DNA from: Pontiellaceae bacterium B1224
Lineage (GTDB): Bacteria > Verrucomicrobiota > Kiritimatiellia > Kiritimatiellales > Pontiellaceae
Direction: 5' to 3'
DNA: 64,000 bases
NCBI GenBank assembly: GCA_029432815.1
Contig: JAROBA010000006.1
Span: 1-64,000 of the forward strand
A program made the position numbers and the translations under genes. Under the pieces are notes generated by a model. The model did not search any database. It saw only the letters and a list, made by a program, of their open reading frames with translations, and had not been told where the DNA came from. Of the stretch, positions 1 to 8,583 are shown in pieces. How positions within the stretch are numbered: the stretch's first letter is position 1; each line of letters opens with the position of its first letter.

Positions 1-839
1 AGTTTAATTAAATTTGAGCCGCGTTTTTTGAGCATGCTCTGGTAGTGGCCATCATCGTATTCGATCTGCTCTTTCCAGCATTTGTAGATGATTCGAATCC
101 ATTTGTAGGCGAGCGATCGAATGGCCTGATTATGGCCTTTGCCTTTCTCTCTGCATTGAACGTAATAGGCCCGGGCCCAGAGGCAGTGTTTGGTGGTTTC
201 GTTGGCCCATTCATGAAAACTCTGTCGTATAAAGGTGGAGCATTTATAGCGACGATGAGTTTTCGCTGTTTTGCCGCTTCGGTCCACAATCGGAGCGATC
301 CCGGAGTAGCATTCGATTTCATGGGCGGACTCGAAACGCTCGCGATCAGTGCCCAGCGCAGCAATCAGACGGGGGCCGAATACGTTGCCGGTGGCGGGGA
401 GGCTTTTTATAAGTTCCATATCCGCATGAGTGGAATACGTTTTATAGATTTCCTTGTCGTACTGTTTGATGGAGCTGCGCAACTGGCGGATCTGGGCAAC
501 TAGAGCGAGCATCTGCATGCTGTAGCTTTCAGTGATGACCGGATCGGTTGTGGCGGATTCTGCAGTACGAATCGCCTCCAACCGCTCCTGAATGACCTTT
601 GAGGAACGACTGTTTCCGCGCGTATAGAATTTTTCAATCGTAGTCAGGCGGGATCGTTTCAGCGATTCAAAGGTCGGCCACCGGGTCAGGAAGTTCAGGG
701 CGAGCGGTTCATTGAGTTTATCCCCGGTGACCTGACAGGCCAATGGGTAGTAGGTTTTAAGGCATGAACGCAGCATATTGGTCAGCTTGACCCGAAGGTC
801 CACCAGTTTGCGACGATGCGTATAAGCGTTTTGACCCCT
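1..839 (-). pseudogene. IS110-family transposase, 5'-truncated, runs off the window
   Basis: One minus-strand frame is open from about 839 to the window edge and reads as the C-terminal two thirds of an IS110/IS1111-type transposase. The central part has an HRRKLVDLRVKL helix. The Transposase_20 (helix-hairpin-helix) part contains SLPATGNVFGPRLIAALG and the serine-recombinase-like motif YSGIAPIVDRSGK. After it comes the conserved tail with FHEWANETTKHCLWARAYY. The N-terminal DEDD catalytic domain is missing: homology stops near 839, exactly where an unrelated regulator fragment starts on the other strand. The real stop codon lies beyond position 1. It is a dead remnant, because no catalytic domain could be supplied from this side. 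The family call is from motif memory and fairly secure. Confidence 0.85.
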
Positions 840-840
840 T

Positions 841-1005
841 CTGCTCGAGGAGGCCGGGCTTACGCAGGAGCAACTGGCCGAGAAACTAAAAACGAAAAAG
901 ACAGCCATCTCCCGTATTGAAAACCATGCTGAAGATATTAAACTTTCCACCTTGGAACGGTTTGCTGAAGCGCTCGGAAAACAGCTGAAGCTAGAAGTTG
1001 CATAG
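841..1005 (+). pseudogene. XRE-family HTH regulator, 3' fragment
   Basis: Reading from 841 to a TAG stop at 1003-1005 gives 54 residues of a Cro/CI-type helix-turn-helix: [20 protein letters not shown], then the typical [19 protein letters not shown] tail. There is no start codon or ribosome site, since the upstream sequence belongs to the IS110 remnant. The size and ending resemble the antitoxins of HigBA-like pairs, and the usual partner gene is absent, so a deletion probably removed it with the N-terminus. Function is inferred from family only. Confidence 0.75.
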
Positions 1006-1075
1006 TTCCGATTGAAAGGGCCCTATTACGGATCGGTCAGACCAATGGTAGCTGAACATAAAAAAGGAGAATCAG

Positions 1076-1330
1076 ATGGATGCTGAACAACTCATACTAT
1101 TTCTTATTATCGGCGGTGTTGCGGGATGGCTTGCCGGCCTGATTATGAAAGGCAGAGGACTGGGACTCGTCGGTAACATTGTGGTCGGCGTGGTTGGCGC
1201 GTTTCTCGGCGGCTGGCTGTTCGGTCTGCTGGAGATCAGCATTGGCGGAAAATGGCTTGGCCCGATTGTTACCGCGCTCGTCGGTTCCCTGATTCTTCTA
1301 TTCGCGATCGGCCTCATAAAGAAAAAGTAG
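1076..1330 (+). CDS. GlsB/YeaQ/YmgE-family small membrane protein
   Basis: This 84-residue protein is nearly all hydrophobic, with three predicted membrane segments. It has the glycine pattern of the transglycosylase-associated (YeaQ/YmgE/GlsB) family: GGVAGWLAGLIMKGRGLGLVG near the N-terminus and GAFLGGWLFG in the middle. A good ribosome site (AAAGGAG) lies 7 bases before the ATG. Family members sit in the inner membrane and are linked to general stress, but their biochemical role is unknown. The gene follows the IS/XRE wreck and is probably expressed from its own promoter. Confidence 0.85.
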   Translation: MDAEQLILFLIIGGVAGWLAGLIMKGRGLGLVGNIVVGVVGAFLGGWLFGLLEISIGGKWLGPIVTALVGSLILLFAIGLIKKK

Positions 1331-1340
1331 ATCCGAGCCG

Positions 1341-1682
1341 ATGGTTGCGTTGCCCGAAAGCTTAAAGGCATGGAATCGCGGGAGCTTTGATGCCGTCTTT
1401 AAGTCCGAACTTCCAAGGATTGGAAAAGCCCTCCCCTTGCAGGAGGGCTTAACTTCAGGAAGTTATGCACTGGAAAGCCCGCTCGACGTCGTCATTCTTC
1501 AGAAAACGGCCGATGATGAAACGATCCGGGTGAAAGCGAGTATTTTTTACCAATCACTCATGCCCGGCTGTGCCTGCGCCGGCGATCCGACGGTGGAGGA
1601 CACCCAAAACGAGCACATCACGATGCTCGTTTCGATTAACCGGAAAACTGCCGAAGCGGTTTTCCAATGCCTGGAAGACTAG
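1341..1682 (+). CDS. conserved hypothetical protein with a CxC motif
   Basis: A 113-residue soluble protein starting 10 bases after the GlsB-like gene. It resembles a conserved uncharacterised family that starts with a Leu-x-Ala-Trp segment (here SLKAWNRGSFDAVFKSEL), has a LPLQEGLTSGS segment and a central FYQSLMPGCACAGDPT with a CxC pair. Two copies of the dispersed 15-bp palindrome lie in the gene: 1411-1425, read as PRIG, and 1662-1676, read as FQCLE at the extreme C-terminus. Directly after the first copy, a 9-bp hairpin (AAGCCCTCC/GGAGGGCTT, 1426-1452) is also coding. The ribosome site is weak, so it may be translated by read-through from the gene before. Function unknown. Confidence 0.65.
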   Translation: MVALPESLKAWNRGSFDAVFKSELPRIGKALPLQEGLTSGSYALESPLDVVILQKTADDETIRVKASIFYQSLMPGCACAGDPTVEDTQNEHITMLVSINRKTAEAVFQCLED

Positions 1683-2071
1683 AGCTCACACTCATTCATC
1701 GTATCCGGGTGATGGACCAGCCGGACTTCTGCCAATCCATCAACCTCACCTTTCACCGAAAACGACTTCGGCTGACGGCTGTTCCTCATAAAGAGAGCCA
1801 CATTCGGTACGGCCTGAACCGTTTTGATCACAGTTCCGTCGGCATTGAGAAACTCAATGTCCACATGCCCCGTCCGTGATGTAGTAGCCGAAGTCGGCCT
1901 CAACGTTCCGGTCACATGCACTTCTTCACCGTGTTTATGAACTGAAACATTGGAGATCAGCACCTCACTGCTGGGCGTGATCATAATATCAACGTTTTCC
2001 GATTTCATCGTGGCACAACCGGTTAACCCAATCAGCCCACCCACGAGCAGGGTTTTCATCGTTTTATTCAT
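1679..2071 (-). CDS. putative lipoprotein
   Basis: A 130-residue protein with a lipoprotein signal: MNKTMKTLLVGGLIGLTGCA, lipobox LTGC with Cys at about residue 19. The mature part is a beta-rich stretch without recognisable domain (SSEVLISNVSVHKHGEEVHVTGTL). It is probably a small beta-sandwich resembling FxLYD-type domains. It is the last gene of the minus-strand metal efflux cluster, starting 15 bases after the RND pump gene ends. It overlaps the 3' end of the facing gene by 4 bases. It could be an accessory outer-membrane or periplasmic factor of the pump. Function is inferred from position only. Confidence 0.7.
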   Translation of the reverse strand: MNKTMKTLLVGGLIGLTGCATMKSENVDIMITPSSEVLISNVSVHKHGEEVHVTGTLRPTSATTSRTGHVDIEFLNADGTVIKTVQAVPNVALFMRNSRQPKSFSVKGEVDGLAEVRLVHHPDTMNECEL

Positions 2072-2086
2072 GATACTCTCCTGTGT

Positions 2087-5000
2087 TTATTTCTTAAACT
2101 TCCGCTCCACCCATTCGTAAATGGAGGGTAATACAAACAGTGTAAGGAAGGTAGAGGTCGTTAAACCAAATACCACTACCGCCGCCAACGGTCGCTGAAC
2201 TTCGGCTCCGGCGCCGCGCGACAGCAGTAGCGGAGTCAAGCCGAGCAGGGTCGTCAGCGTCGTCATGATGACCGGTCGGAACCGGACCAGACTGCCGTTC
2301 ACCACCGCCTCATGAATCCCCTGCCCTTCTTTCCGCAGATCGTTGAAGTCGGTCAGCAGCACCATCGCGTCCTGCATCGCGATCCCGAACAGCGCAATGA
2401 ATCCGATGGAGGCCGGGACCGACAGATACTGACCGGTGGCCCACAGCCCGATCACCCCTCCGATCAGCGCGAGCGGAACGTTCAGCATAATCATGCCAGC
2501 ATAGCGCAGCGAGTGGAACGCAATCCAGAGCAGCACAAAGATGGAAATGATCACGATCGGCACAATGTAGCTCAATCGTTTCATGGCATCCTGCTGCTGT
2601 TTAAACTGTCCGCCATATTCAATGAACACCCCTTCCGGCAGATCGATTTCGTCCGCCACGGTTTGCTGAATATTCGCGAGCACCGCACTTAAGGCCCGGT
2701 CCTGAATATTGCCCTGCACAATCCAGCGACGTTGATTATGCTCGCGGTTGACCTGCAGCGGCCCCTCCACCATGTGGATATCCGCCAACTGATCGAGCCG
2801 CAAAAGGGCCCCGTCTTCGGAGCGGATAAACAGTTGTTTCAGCGCTTCCGGTGTATCTCGGAATTCTTCCGCATAGCGGATGTGAATGCCGTATCGCCGC
2901 GTGTTTTCATACAGCGTGCTCACCACGTGTCCGCCGACCGCCGTTTCAATCAACCCCAGCACCTGCTCACCGGGAACGCCGTACCGCGCGAGGGCTTCAT
3001 GATCGAGCACCACCTGCACCTGCGGCTGGCCATAGCTCTGCTCCACCGAAAGATCAACCAACCCTTCGACCGATTCCAACGCATGCCCCAGCGATTCGGC
3101 CGTTTTACGGATTTGATCGAGGTCTTCTCCATACACTTTAATGGCCAGCTGCGCCCGCACACCGGAAAGCAGCTCATCGAACTGATTCTGGATCGGCTGA
3201 GAAATATTACCCTGCACACCAGGAAACGCTTCAAACAGCTGGCGGAGCGATTCCACCACGGCGGGTTTATCCGCCTGTTCCAGCAGTTCAATATGCAGCT
3301 CGCCGAAATTCACGGGGTGCGGATGACTGCCGGCTTCCGGCCGCCCGATCCGCGAAATGACTTCTTCAACGCCATCCATTTTCATGATGTCGTGTGTCAA
3401 GCGGTTAACCGTTTCTGTTGCTTCTTCCAGTGCAATCGACGGCGCCATATTGACCGTCGCCATAATGGAACCCTCTTCCAGCACGGGAATAAACTCCGCC
3501 CCCAGTTTCCGAAGGCTGGAAAATGCCAGTACGGTCAAAATGCCGACCATCACAAAAACCGCCGCCTTTTTCTTCAACGCACCTTCCAGCAGTTTGCGAT
3601 ACCCCGCTTTCAGCCCCTTGAAAAAGCGGGATTCAACATAGGGCTTTTCGTTCAGGAAAAAACTCGCCAGCACCGGCGCAATTCCGAGCGCAAAGACCAG
3701 CGAACCGCCCAACGCCAGCATCACGGTATAAGCCAGCGGCTTGAACATTTTTCCTTCCACCGCTTCCAGCGACAGGATCGGAAGAAATACAATGATGACA
3801 ATCAGAATGGCAAAGGCAATCGGACGCCCGACCTCCTTGGTTGCATCGTGAATCAGCCGTAGCCGATCGGCTTTTGTACCGTGATTCTGCCCCAGGAACC
3901 GGTGAATATTTTCGGTCACGACAATGGAACCGTCCACCAGCATCCCGAGCGCAATCGCAATGCCGCCCAACGACATCAGATTGGCGGAAATGCCGAAGCG
4001 TTCCATGCCGATAAAGGCGACCAGCGCGCAGAACGGCATCGCCATGGCAACAATCAGTGCGGCCCGGAAACAACCGAGGAAAGCAAACAGCACCAGCAGC
4101 ACCAGCACCATGCCCTGCAGCAAGGCCACGTTGACGGTGCGGGTGGCGTTCGAAACCAGATCGGCCTGCTCGTAATACGGCACCAGCTTCACGCCCTCCG
4201 GCAGTCCGGCCTGAACTTGATCGACCTTTTCATACAACGCTTCAATGACGTCCGATGAATTGGCGCCGAACAGTTTCATGACAATGCCGGAAACCACTTC
4301 TTCGCCATCGCCCAATGTAACCACCCCGCGGCGCAACTCCTTGCCGTATTCCACTTCCGCAACATCGGCAATCGAAACGGGCGTACCGTCGTAGGTCTTC
4401 AGCGTAATCCCGCGAATGTCGTCGAGATTACGCAGGAATCCGATACCACGCACCAGATGCTCCTCCGAATTCAGCTTCAGATACTGCCCGCCGATATTAC
4501 GGTTATTCGCCTGCACGGCGAGGGTTACATCGTCAACCGTCAGATTATATTGATGCAACAAATACGGATCGATTTTAATCTGATACTGTAGCACGTGGCC
4601 TCCAGCGCTCAAAATATCCGTCACGCCCGGGATCGTCTGCAACTGCCGCTTCACCACCCAGTCATTCACATCGCGCAGATAAGTCAGCTCATCCAGCCCT
4701 CCGGTATCCGCCCCCTCTTCCAATTCCAGGTAATAGAGAAAAACCTGGCCGAGTCCGGTGGAAATCGGGCCGAGCGATGGAGCCTCCTCCATCTCCGGCA
4801 GCTCTGCGGCAGCCGAGGCCAGCCGTTCAGCCACCAGCTGCCGCGCAAAATAGATGTCGGTATCGTCGGTGAAATAGATATAAACCACGGCCATGCCGAA
4901 GGCCGATGTCGATTTAATCAGCGTCACATTCGGCAGGCCGTTCATGGCTGTTTCGATTGGATACGTGATCAGCTTTTCCACTTCTTCCGGTGCCATGCCG

Positions 5001-5161
5001 CCCGGCTCCGCAAACACCGGAACCATCACCGGAGAAATATCTGGAAACGCCTCCGCATCCAGCTTCCGATATTCCAGCACGCCCAGTGCAACAACGCCCA
5101 ACAGGGCTATGAGCACAAGGCCTCTATTTTTAAGAACTGTATTAATTAACTTTGAAATCAT
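2087..5161 (-). CDS. heavy-metal RND efflux pump, CusA/CzcA family
   Basis: A full-length (1024 residues) inner-membrane RND transporter using proton entry to drive metal-ion export. It has the twelve-helix RND plan with two periplasmic loops. The helix-4 segment IAIALGMLVDGSIVVTEN carries the Asp and Glu/Asn residues of the heavy-metal (HME) subfamily. The loop motif FDELLSGVRAQLAIKVYG is close to CzcA. Further motifs include NREHNQRRWIVQGNI in the C-terminal half. Adaptor and outer-membrane genes follow upstream in the same direction (5266-7560), so the three make a CusCBA/CzcCBA-type complex. The metal cannot be fixed: the helix-4 motif looks CusA-like while the periplasmic motif looks CzcA-like. 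Confidence 0.93.
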   Translation of the reverse strand: MISKLINTVLKNRGLVLIALLGVVALGVLEYRKLDAEAFPDISPVMVPVFAEPGGMAPEEVEKLITYPIETAMNGLPNVTLIKSTSAFGMAVVYIYFTDDTDIYFARQLVAERLASAAAELPEMEEAPSLGPISTGLGQVFLYYLELEEGADTGGLDELTYLRDVNDWVVKRQLQTIPGVTDILSAGGHVLQYQIKIDPYLLHQYNLTVDDVTLAVQANNRNIGGQYLKLNSEEHLVRGIGFLRNLDDIRGITLKTYDGTPVSIADVAEVEYGKELRRGVVTLGDGEEVVSGIVMKLFGANSSDVIEALYEKVDQVQAGLPEGVKLVPYYEQADLVSNATRTVNVALLQGMVLVLLVLFAFLGCFRAALIVAMAMPFCALVAFIGMERFGISANLMSLGGIAIALGMLVDGSIVVTENIHRFLGQNHGTKADRLRLIHDATKEVGRPIAFAILIVIIVFLPILSLEAVEGKMFKPLAYTVMLALGGSLVFALGIAPVLASFFLNEKPYVESRFFKGLKAGYRKLLEGALKKKAAVFVMVGILTVLAFSSLRKLGAEFIPVLEEGSIMATVNMAPSIALEEATETVNRLTHDIMKMDGVEEVISRIGRPEAGSHPHPVNFGELHIELLEQADKPAVVESLRQLFEAFPGVQGNISQPIQNQFDELLSGVRAQLAIKVYGEDLDQIRKTAESLGHALESVEGLVDLSVEQSYGQPQVQVVLDHEALARYGVPGEQVLGLIETAVGGHVVSTLYENTRRYGIHIRYAEEFRDTPEALKQLFIRSEDGALLRLDQLADIHMVEGPLQVNREHNQRRWIVQGNIQDRALSAVLANIQQTVADEIDLPEGVFIEYGGQFKQQQDAMKRLSYIVPIVIISIFVLLWIAFHSLRYAGMIMLNVPLALIGGVIGLWATGQYLSVPASIGFIALFGIAMQDAMVLLTDFNDLRKEGQGIHEAVVNGSLVRFRPVIMTTLTTLLGLTPLLLSRGAGAEVQRPLAAVVVFGLTTSTFLTLFVLPSIYEWVERKFKK

Positions 5162-5265
5162 TGTTTACTCCAGTTGAACCGCAGAATCACGAACATGGAA
5201 TTTCGAACTCCGAAGGGAAATAGCCTTCAGTATTCTTCGGTTCCCTGTTCAGTCTTCAATATTCA

Positions 5266-6345
5266 TCAGTGCCCATGCCCGGCGTGCGGATCCATGCCGC
5301 CAGTGACCATCTGAGCCTTGAGAGCAAACGCGCCGACAGCAACAAATCGATCCCCCGGATTGAGGCCCGTCCGGATTTCAATAGTCCGGTCGTCCGCCAG
5401 CCCGGTTGAAACCACGGTCGGAATAAATCCGTTCGGACTCGGGACAAAAACCACGGACTCGCCATCCAGCATCTGGACGGCTGCGCGCGGTACCACCACC
5501 CGCGCATCCGTCTGTTCCACATTGATGCGCGCCCGCACAAAAGCGCCCGGCGTGAAGTCCTCATCCGCGCCCAGCAAAATGCAACGCGCGGTAAAGGTGC
5601 GGGTTTCATGGGACACAATCGGGCTGATATAGCGAATCTTGCCCTGCGCTTGATGCCCGTCATGGGCAATGAACGTGACCGGCATTCCTTTCCGCAGCAG
5701 ATGCTGGTATTGCGGGAATACGCTGATGTCGGCCCAGACACTGGAAAGGTCCGCGACTTCAAACAACACCTGGTCATCGCCCGCTGTTTCGCCGGGAGCG
5801 AGATCTTTGGTAATGATGACCCCCTCGCGCGGCGCGGCCACCGAGTAGACGGCCATAGTTTCCCGGTTTTCCAGCGAAGCGAGCGCATCGCCTTTTTTCA
5901 CTTCATCTCCGATTTCGGCAAAAACCTGAAGGACAATACTCGGGTAACGCGGCGAAACCGCCACGGTTGTATCGCGGTTCAGCTTGACCTCAGCGGGGAA
6001 CACCGACGAACGGGCCACCATGCCGCCTTCCGCCGCATGAACCTGAATTCCGAGTTTATCAAACATTTCCTGCGTGAATTTGACCCCTTCGACCTCTCCA
6101 TGATCGTGACCGCTATGGTCATCCTCCACTGCATGATCCGGCATCCCATCACCATCGTGGTCGTGCGGAACCGATTCGGCAAGTGGGGCAGATTTTCCAA
6201 TCTGTCCTTCCGGCGTATTGTGCGATTGAGCAGACTGGAAAGTCTGCTCCACATGGTCATGCCCTTCGTGGTCGTCATGACTCTGTGCTTCTGCCATTAA
6301 AACGCCGGCCATCAGCAGGCCTGTCACTGCAACTATTTTTTTCAT
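5266..6345 (-). CDS. periplasmic adaptor (CusB/CzcB-like) of the metal RND pump
   Basis: A 359-residue membrane fusion protein with a signal peptide (MKKIVAVTGLLMAGVLMAEA). A long His/Asp-rich segment follows (HDDHEGHDH, HDHDGDGMPDH, HSGHDHGEVEG) and the end is also His-rich (DPHAGHGH); both are likely metal-binding. The core has the lipoyl/barrel-sandwich pattern (VFAEIGDEVKKGDALASLEN ... GVIITKDLAPGETAGD) and the beta-barrel domain (ADISVFPQYQHLLRKGMPV). It links the RND pump to the TolC-like channel. The His-rich N-terminal segment agrees with CusB/CzcB types that hand metal to the pump. Its stop lies 105 bases before the pump gene start, and that gap looks like degenerate repeat. Confidence 0.92.
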   Translation of the reverse strand: MKKIVAVTGLLMAGVLMAEAQSHDDHEGHDHVEQTFQSAQSHNTPEGQIGKSAPLAESVPHDHDGDGMPDHAVEDDHSGHDHGEVEGVKFTQEMFDKLGIQVHAAEGGMVARSSVFPAEVKLNRDTTVAVSPRYPSIVLQVFAEIGDEVKKGDALASLENRETMAVYSVAAPREGVIITKDLAPGETAGDDQVLFEVADLSSVWADISVFPQYQHLLRKGMPVTFIAHDGHQAQGKIRYISPIVSHETRTFTARCILLGADEDFTPGAFVRARINVEQTDARVVVPRAAVQMLDGESVVFVPSPNGFIPTVVSTGLADDRTIEIRTGLNPGDRFVAVGAFALKAQMVTGGMDPHAGHGH

Positions 6346-6348
6346 CGT

Positions 6349-7560
6349 CTACCTTCCTTCTTTCATAAATCGGGTGATTTCCGCCCTGGCAATGTGGGCA
6401 TCTTTGAGGGCTTCAATCTGGCGGATACGAATTTCAGCCAAATGCTGCCGGGACGTGATCCGTTCAAACCACGAATAGCGACCTGCTTCATAGCCCGCCT
6501 GGCTCAGTGCATCGGCCTGTTCCGCTTTTGGTATCAGTTTGTCGCGCGTCATTTCGGCTTCGAGTTTAGCCCCGGAATAAACAGCAATCAGCCTGGATAG
6601 ATCCTGCTGAAGTTTTCGGCGGAGTTCCTGCCCTTCGGCCTGAAGTGCATCAACCTGCATCAGCGTGACGGCCTGTTCGGCTTTTCCGGCCCGCACAAAA
6701 TTGAGCGGTATCGAAGCGCCCATCACGAACGTACTCAGGTCAAACCCGGCATCATAGCGATAGCCGGCGGCCAGGGTAATATCTGCCGCATCCCTAGCTT
6801 TCGCCTGCGAGGCCACCGCCTTTTTTACCGCAATTTCCGCCTCCAGACGCAGGAGCACCGGATGACTCTCGGCAATCACCGTATCTTTCAAGGACTGGAG
6901 GTCATAGTAGTTCCCCTCCAGTTCCGGCATCTGTTCTTCGGTCATTCCGATCAGCGAAGCCAACTGAATACGTGCTGCTTTCAGATCGCCGAAACAACAG
7001 GTTTGCGCCAACCGGGTTTCTTCCAGGGCCAATTCGGCCTGCACCACTTCAAGTTCCGAACTTCCGCCGGCACTATGCCGGCGCTTAGCCACTTCCACGA
7101 AAGCGCGGCTGAGCTGCTCCTGCTCCTGCCGAACCGTTCCGATTTCCTGCTGCGAAAGCACCTCGATGAATGCCAGGCGGACATCTGCTAACAGCGACAT
7201 CTCTTTTTCGGCCTCGGCCTGAAAGGCGATTCCAATCGACTTCTCCGCCACCGCGCGGTTGCTTTTCAGCTTTCCACCGCGCTCGAACGTTTGCTCGATG
7301 GCCAGCGTATACTGGGAATCGGAAAACCCGTTCAGATCGCCGCCGAAATTTTCAGTTTCAAATATGAGATCGGGATTTTTCCAACGCCCGGAAGCGGATA
7401 CCGCTTTTTCGGCGGCCTGGGTATTCAGCCGCGCGGCGCGCAGCTCGGGGGAATAGATCCGGGCCTGTTCGAGCGCCTGATCGAGCGTGAGTTTACCGGA
7501 TTCCGCGAACCCGGTTGCGGCCAGCAATGTGCCGCATACTACAACAATAATGTGTTTCAT
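6349..7560 (-). CDS. TolC-family outer-membrane channel of the metal RND pump
   Basis: A 403-residue CusC/CzcC-type outer-membrane factor. The ATG at 7560 is preferred over an in-frame alternative 27 bases upstream because it has AGGAG six bases before it and begins a clean signal peptide (MKHIIVVVCGTLLAATGFAE). The body shows the two OEP repeats of long helices: LDQALEQARIYSPELRAARL, then a second LE..IAVKKAVASQAKARDAAD. It starts the efflux operon and ends 3 bases before the adaptor gene. A double copy of the dispersed palindrome lies in its 5' leader (7582-7623) and may affect expression. Confidence 0.92.
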   Translation of the reverse strand: MKHIIVVVCGTLLAATGFAESGKLTLDQALEQARIYSPELRAARLNTQAAEKAVSASGRWKNPDLIFETENFGGDLNGFSDSQYTLAIEQTFERGGKLKSNRAVAEKSIGIAFQAEAEKEMSLLADVRLAFIEVLSQQEIGTVRQEQEQLSRAFVEVAKRRHSAGGSSELEVVQAELALEETRLAQTCCFGDLKAARIQLASLIGMTEEQMPELEGNYYDLQSLKDTVIAESHPVLLRLEAEIAVKKAVASQAKARDAADITLAAGYRYDAGFDLSTFVMGASIPLNFVRAGKAEQAVTLMQVDALQAEGQELRRKLQQDLSRLIAVYSGAKLEAEMTRDKLIPKAEQADALSQAGYEAGRYSWFERITSRQHLAEIRIRQIEALKDAHIARAEITRFMKEGR

Positions 7561-7581
7561 TTGATACTCCTGATTAAATTG

Positions 7582-7623
7582 TTCCAACGATTGGAAACCC
7601 GCTGCGGGTTCCAGACCTTGGAA
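7582..7623. repeat. paired 15-bp palindromes around a GC hairpin
   Basis: Two exact copies of TTCCARNNNYTGGAA (7582-7596 and 7609-7623) flank the inverted repeat AACCCGC/GCGGGTT (7596-7608). The whole forms three stacked stem-loops in the leader between the small His/Cys protein gene and the outer-membrane channel gene. There is no T-run, so it is not a classical terminator. It is part of the dispersed family described in the findings. Confidence 0.85.
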
Positions 7624-7626
7624 AAA

Positions 7627-7995
7627 TCAAATCAGAAGCTGGATGGTCGTAAGCCTGGCCAGCGTGCCGGCGACCGGAGGGGCGACCTGACGGAATGCAG
7701 GCCGGTATTGGTTCAGTACAAAAAGGGGTGAAACGCGGGGCGGTTGAAGTGCAACAGCCGAAGAAAGCGTCAGCTCCTGTTCCGCTTCGAGCGGTTCGGT
7801 GCAGACCGTATCGGCATCGCAGGTGTGGCATTCGCAGGTGTGAACGGCTGAAAACTGATCGGTCTGGTCAGAATACGGAGAACCATGATGATGGTCTGCG
7901 GCATGCGTACACGGCATGGCCACAAGCAACAACGCAATCACCAATAGAATATTCTTCAGAATTTTCATCCGGGGAATGTTGACCAGATTTATCAC
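7627..7995 (-). CDS. small secreted His/Cys-rich protein ahead of the metal efflux operon
   Basis: A protein of 113-122 residues with a signal peptide (MKILKNILLVIALLLVAMPC). Right after it come candidate metal ligands: DHHHGSPYSDQTDQFSAVH then TCECHTCDADTVC. The remainder is low-complexity. The start may be the GTG at 7995, which has AAGG directly before it, or the ATG at 7968 that begins the signal peptide. It leads the metal efflux operon and could be a periplasmic metal sensor or chaperone. Such small proteins are common beside czc/cus operons. No named family is recognised. Confidence 0.65.
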   Translation of the reverse strand: MINLVNIPRMKILKNILLVIALLLVAMPCTHAADHHHGSPYSDQTDQFSAVHTCECHTCDADTVCTEPLEAEQELTLSSAVALQPPRVSPLFVLNQYRPAFRQVAPPVAGTLARLTTIQLLI

Positions 7996-8004
7996 CCTTT
8001 GTTC

Positions 8005-8040
8005 AAGAAAAAACCGCCCTGCTCACACAGGACGGTTTCT
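8005..8040 (-). terminator. intrinsic terminator after rubredoxin
   Basis: On the minus strand an 11-bp stem (AAACCGTCCTG / CAGGGCGGTTT, one G-T pair) is followed by TTTTTTCTTG. It lies about 20 bases past the rubredoxin stop and separates that gene from the metal efflux operon. Confidence 0.85.
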
Positions 8041-8058
8041 TATACAGGATGAGTCGGA

Positions 8059-8223
8059 TTAGACTTCAATGACGGAGAAGTCATCTTTGCCAACACCGCA
8101 TTCCGGGCATTCCCAATCGTCGGGAATATCTTCAAACTGAGTGCCCGGCGCAATTCCGCTGTCGGGATCGCCAATTTCCGGATCATAGATCCAGCCGCAT
8201 ACGTCGCAGATGTATTTCTTCAT
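8059..8223 (-). CDS. rubredoxin
   Basis: A complete 54-residue rubredoxin. Two CxxC pairs bind one iron: [10 protein letters not shown] at residues 6-9 and [11 protein letters not shown] at 39-42, with the typical [15 protein letters not shown] between. AAGGAG lies 8 bases before the ATG. It is a cytoplasmic one-electron carrier and the usual donor to flavodiiron proteins, which are encoded just upstream (8584-9771). About 240 bases separate it from that operon, so it may have its own promoter. A strong terminator follows. Confidence 0.95.
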   Translation of the reverse strand: MKKYICDVCGWIYDPEIGDPDSGIAPGTQFEDIPDDWECPECGVGKDDFSVIEV

Positions 8224-8462
8224 TTTCTATACTCCTTGGTTCAAAAACTGGTTGAATCATTCCTGTCTTTTTAAAAGGCCGCAAGGTCATTCTGATTAGA
8301 ATTTCCCTTACATTTTCAGAAGACCAGACTTCGACTAGTGCGGGAAACTTCCCAACAGAAGATCGCTAAGAGCGCAAAGAAAAGGATTTTGAACTCTCTT
8401 GTTCCTACTTCGCGAACGTTGTGCTCTTCTGTCAAAAAGACCCTCGAATCGCTGACTCGGCG
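8224..8462. other. intergenic, nothing assignable
   Basis: About 240 bases between the two rubredoxin-type genes. I see the rubredoxin ribosome site at its left edge and no convincing promoter, hairpin or gene elsewhere in it. Confidence 0.5.
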
Positions 8463-8570
8463 CTAGTCCTCTTTCTTAAACATTTCTTTCGGCACATGGC
8501 AGAGCGGACAGGTTTCCGGCGGCTCATCGCCTTCGTGAATGTGACCACAGACAGTACATACCCATTTCAT
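8463..8570 (-). CDS. rubredoxin-like minimal iron protein (35 residues)
   Basis: A tiny stand-alone rubredoxin-like domain: WVCTVCGHIHEGDEPPETCP with a second CPLC pair. This is the pattern found at the C-terminus of rubrerythrins (WxCxxCG...P..CPxC). AGGAG lies 6 bases before the ATG, and the gene begins 13 bases after the flavodiiron gene ends, so it is co-transcribed. It probably donates electrons to that enzyme. A longer upstream reading in the same frame is only 3' sequence of the flavodiiron gene read out of frame. Confidence 0.88.
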   Translation of the reverse strand: MKWVCTVCGHIHEGDEPPETCPLCHVPKEMFKKED

Positions 8571-8583
8571 AGTGACTCCTTCG

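Noticed and set aside
947-959. TTCCACCTTGGAA in the XRE fragment
   Set aside because: Shorter arms and lacks the R/Y positions; it encodes the common LSTLE of XRE tails.
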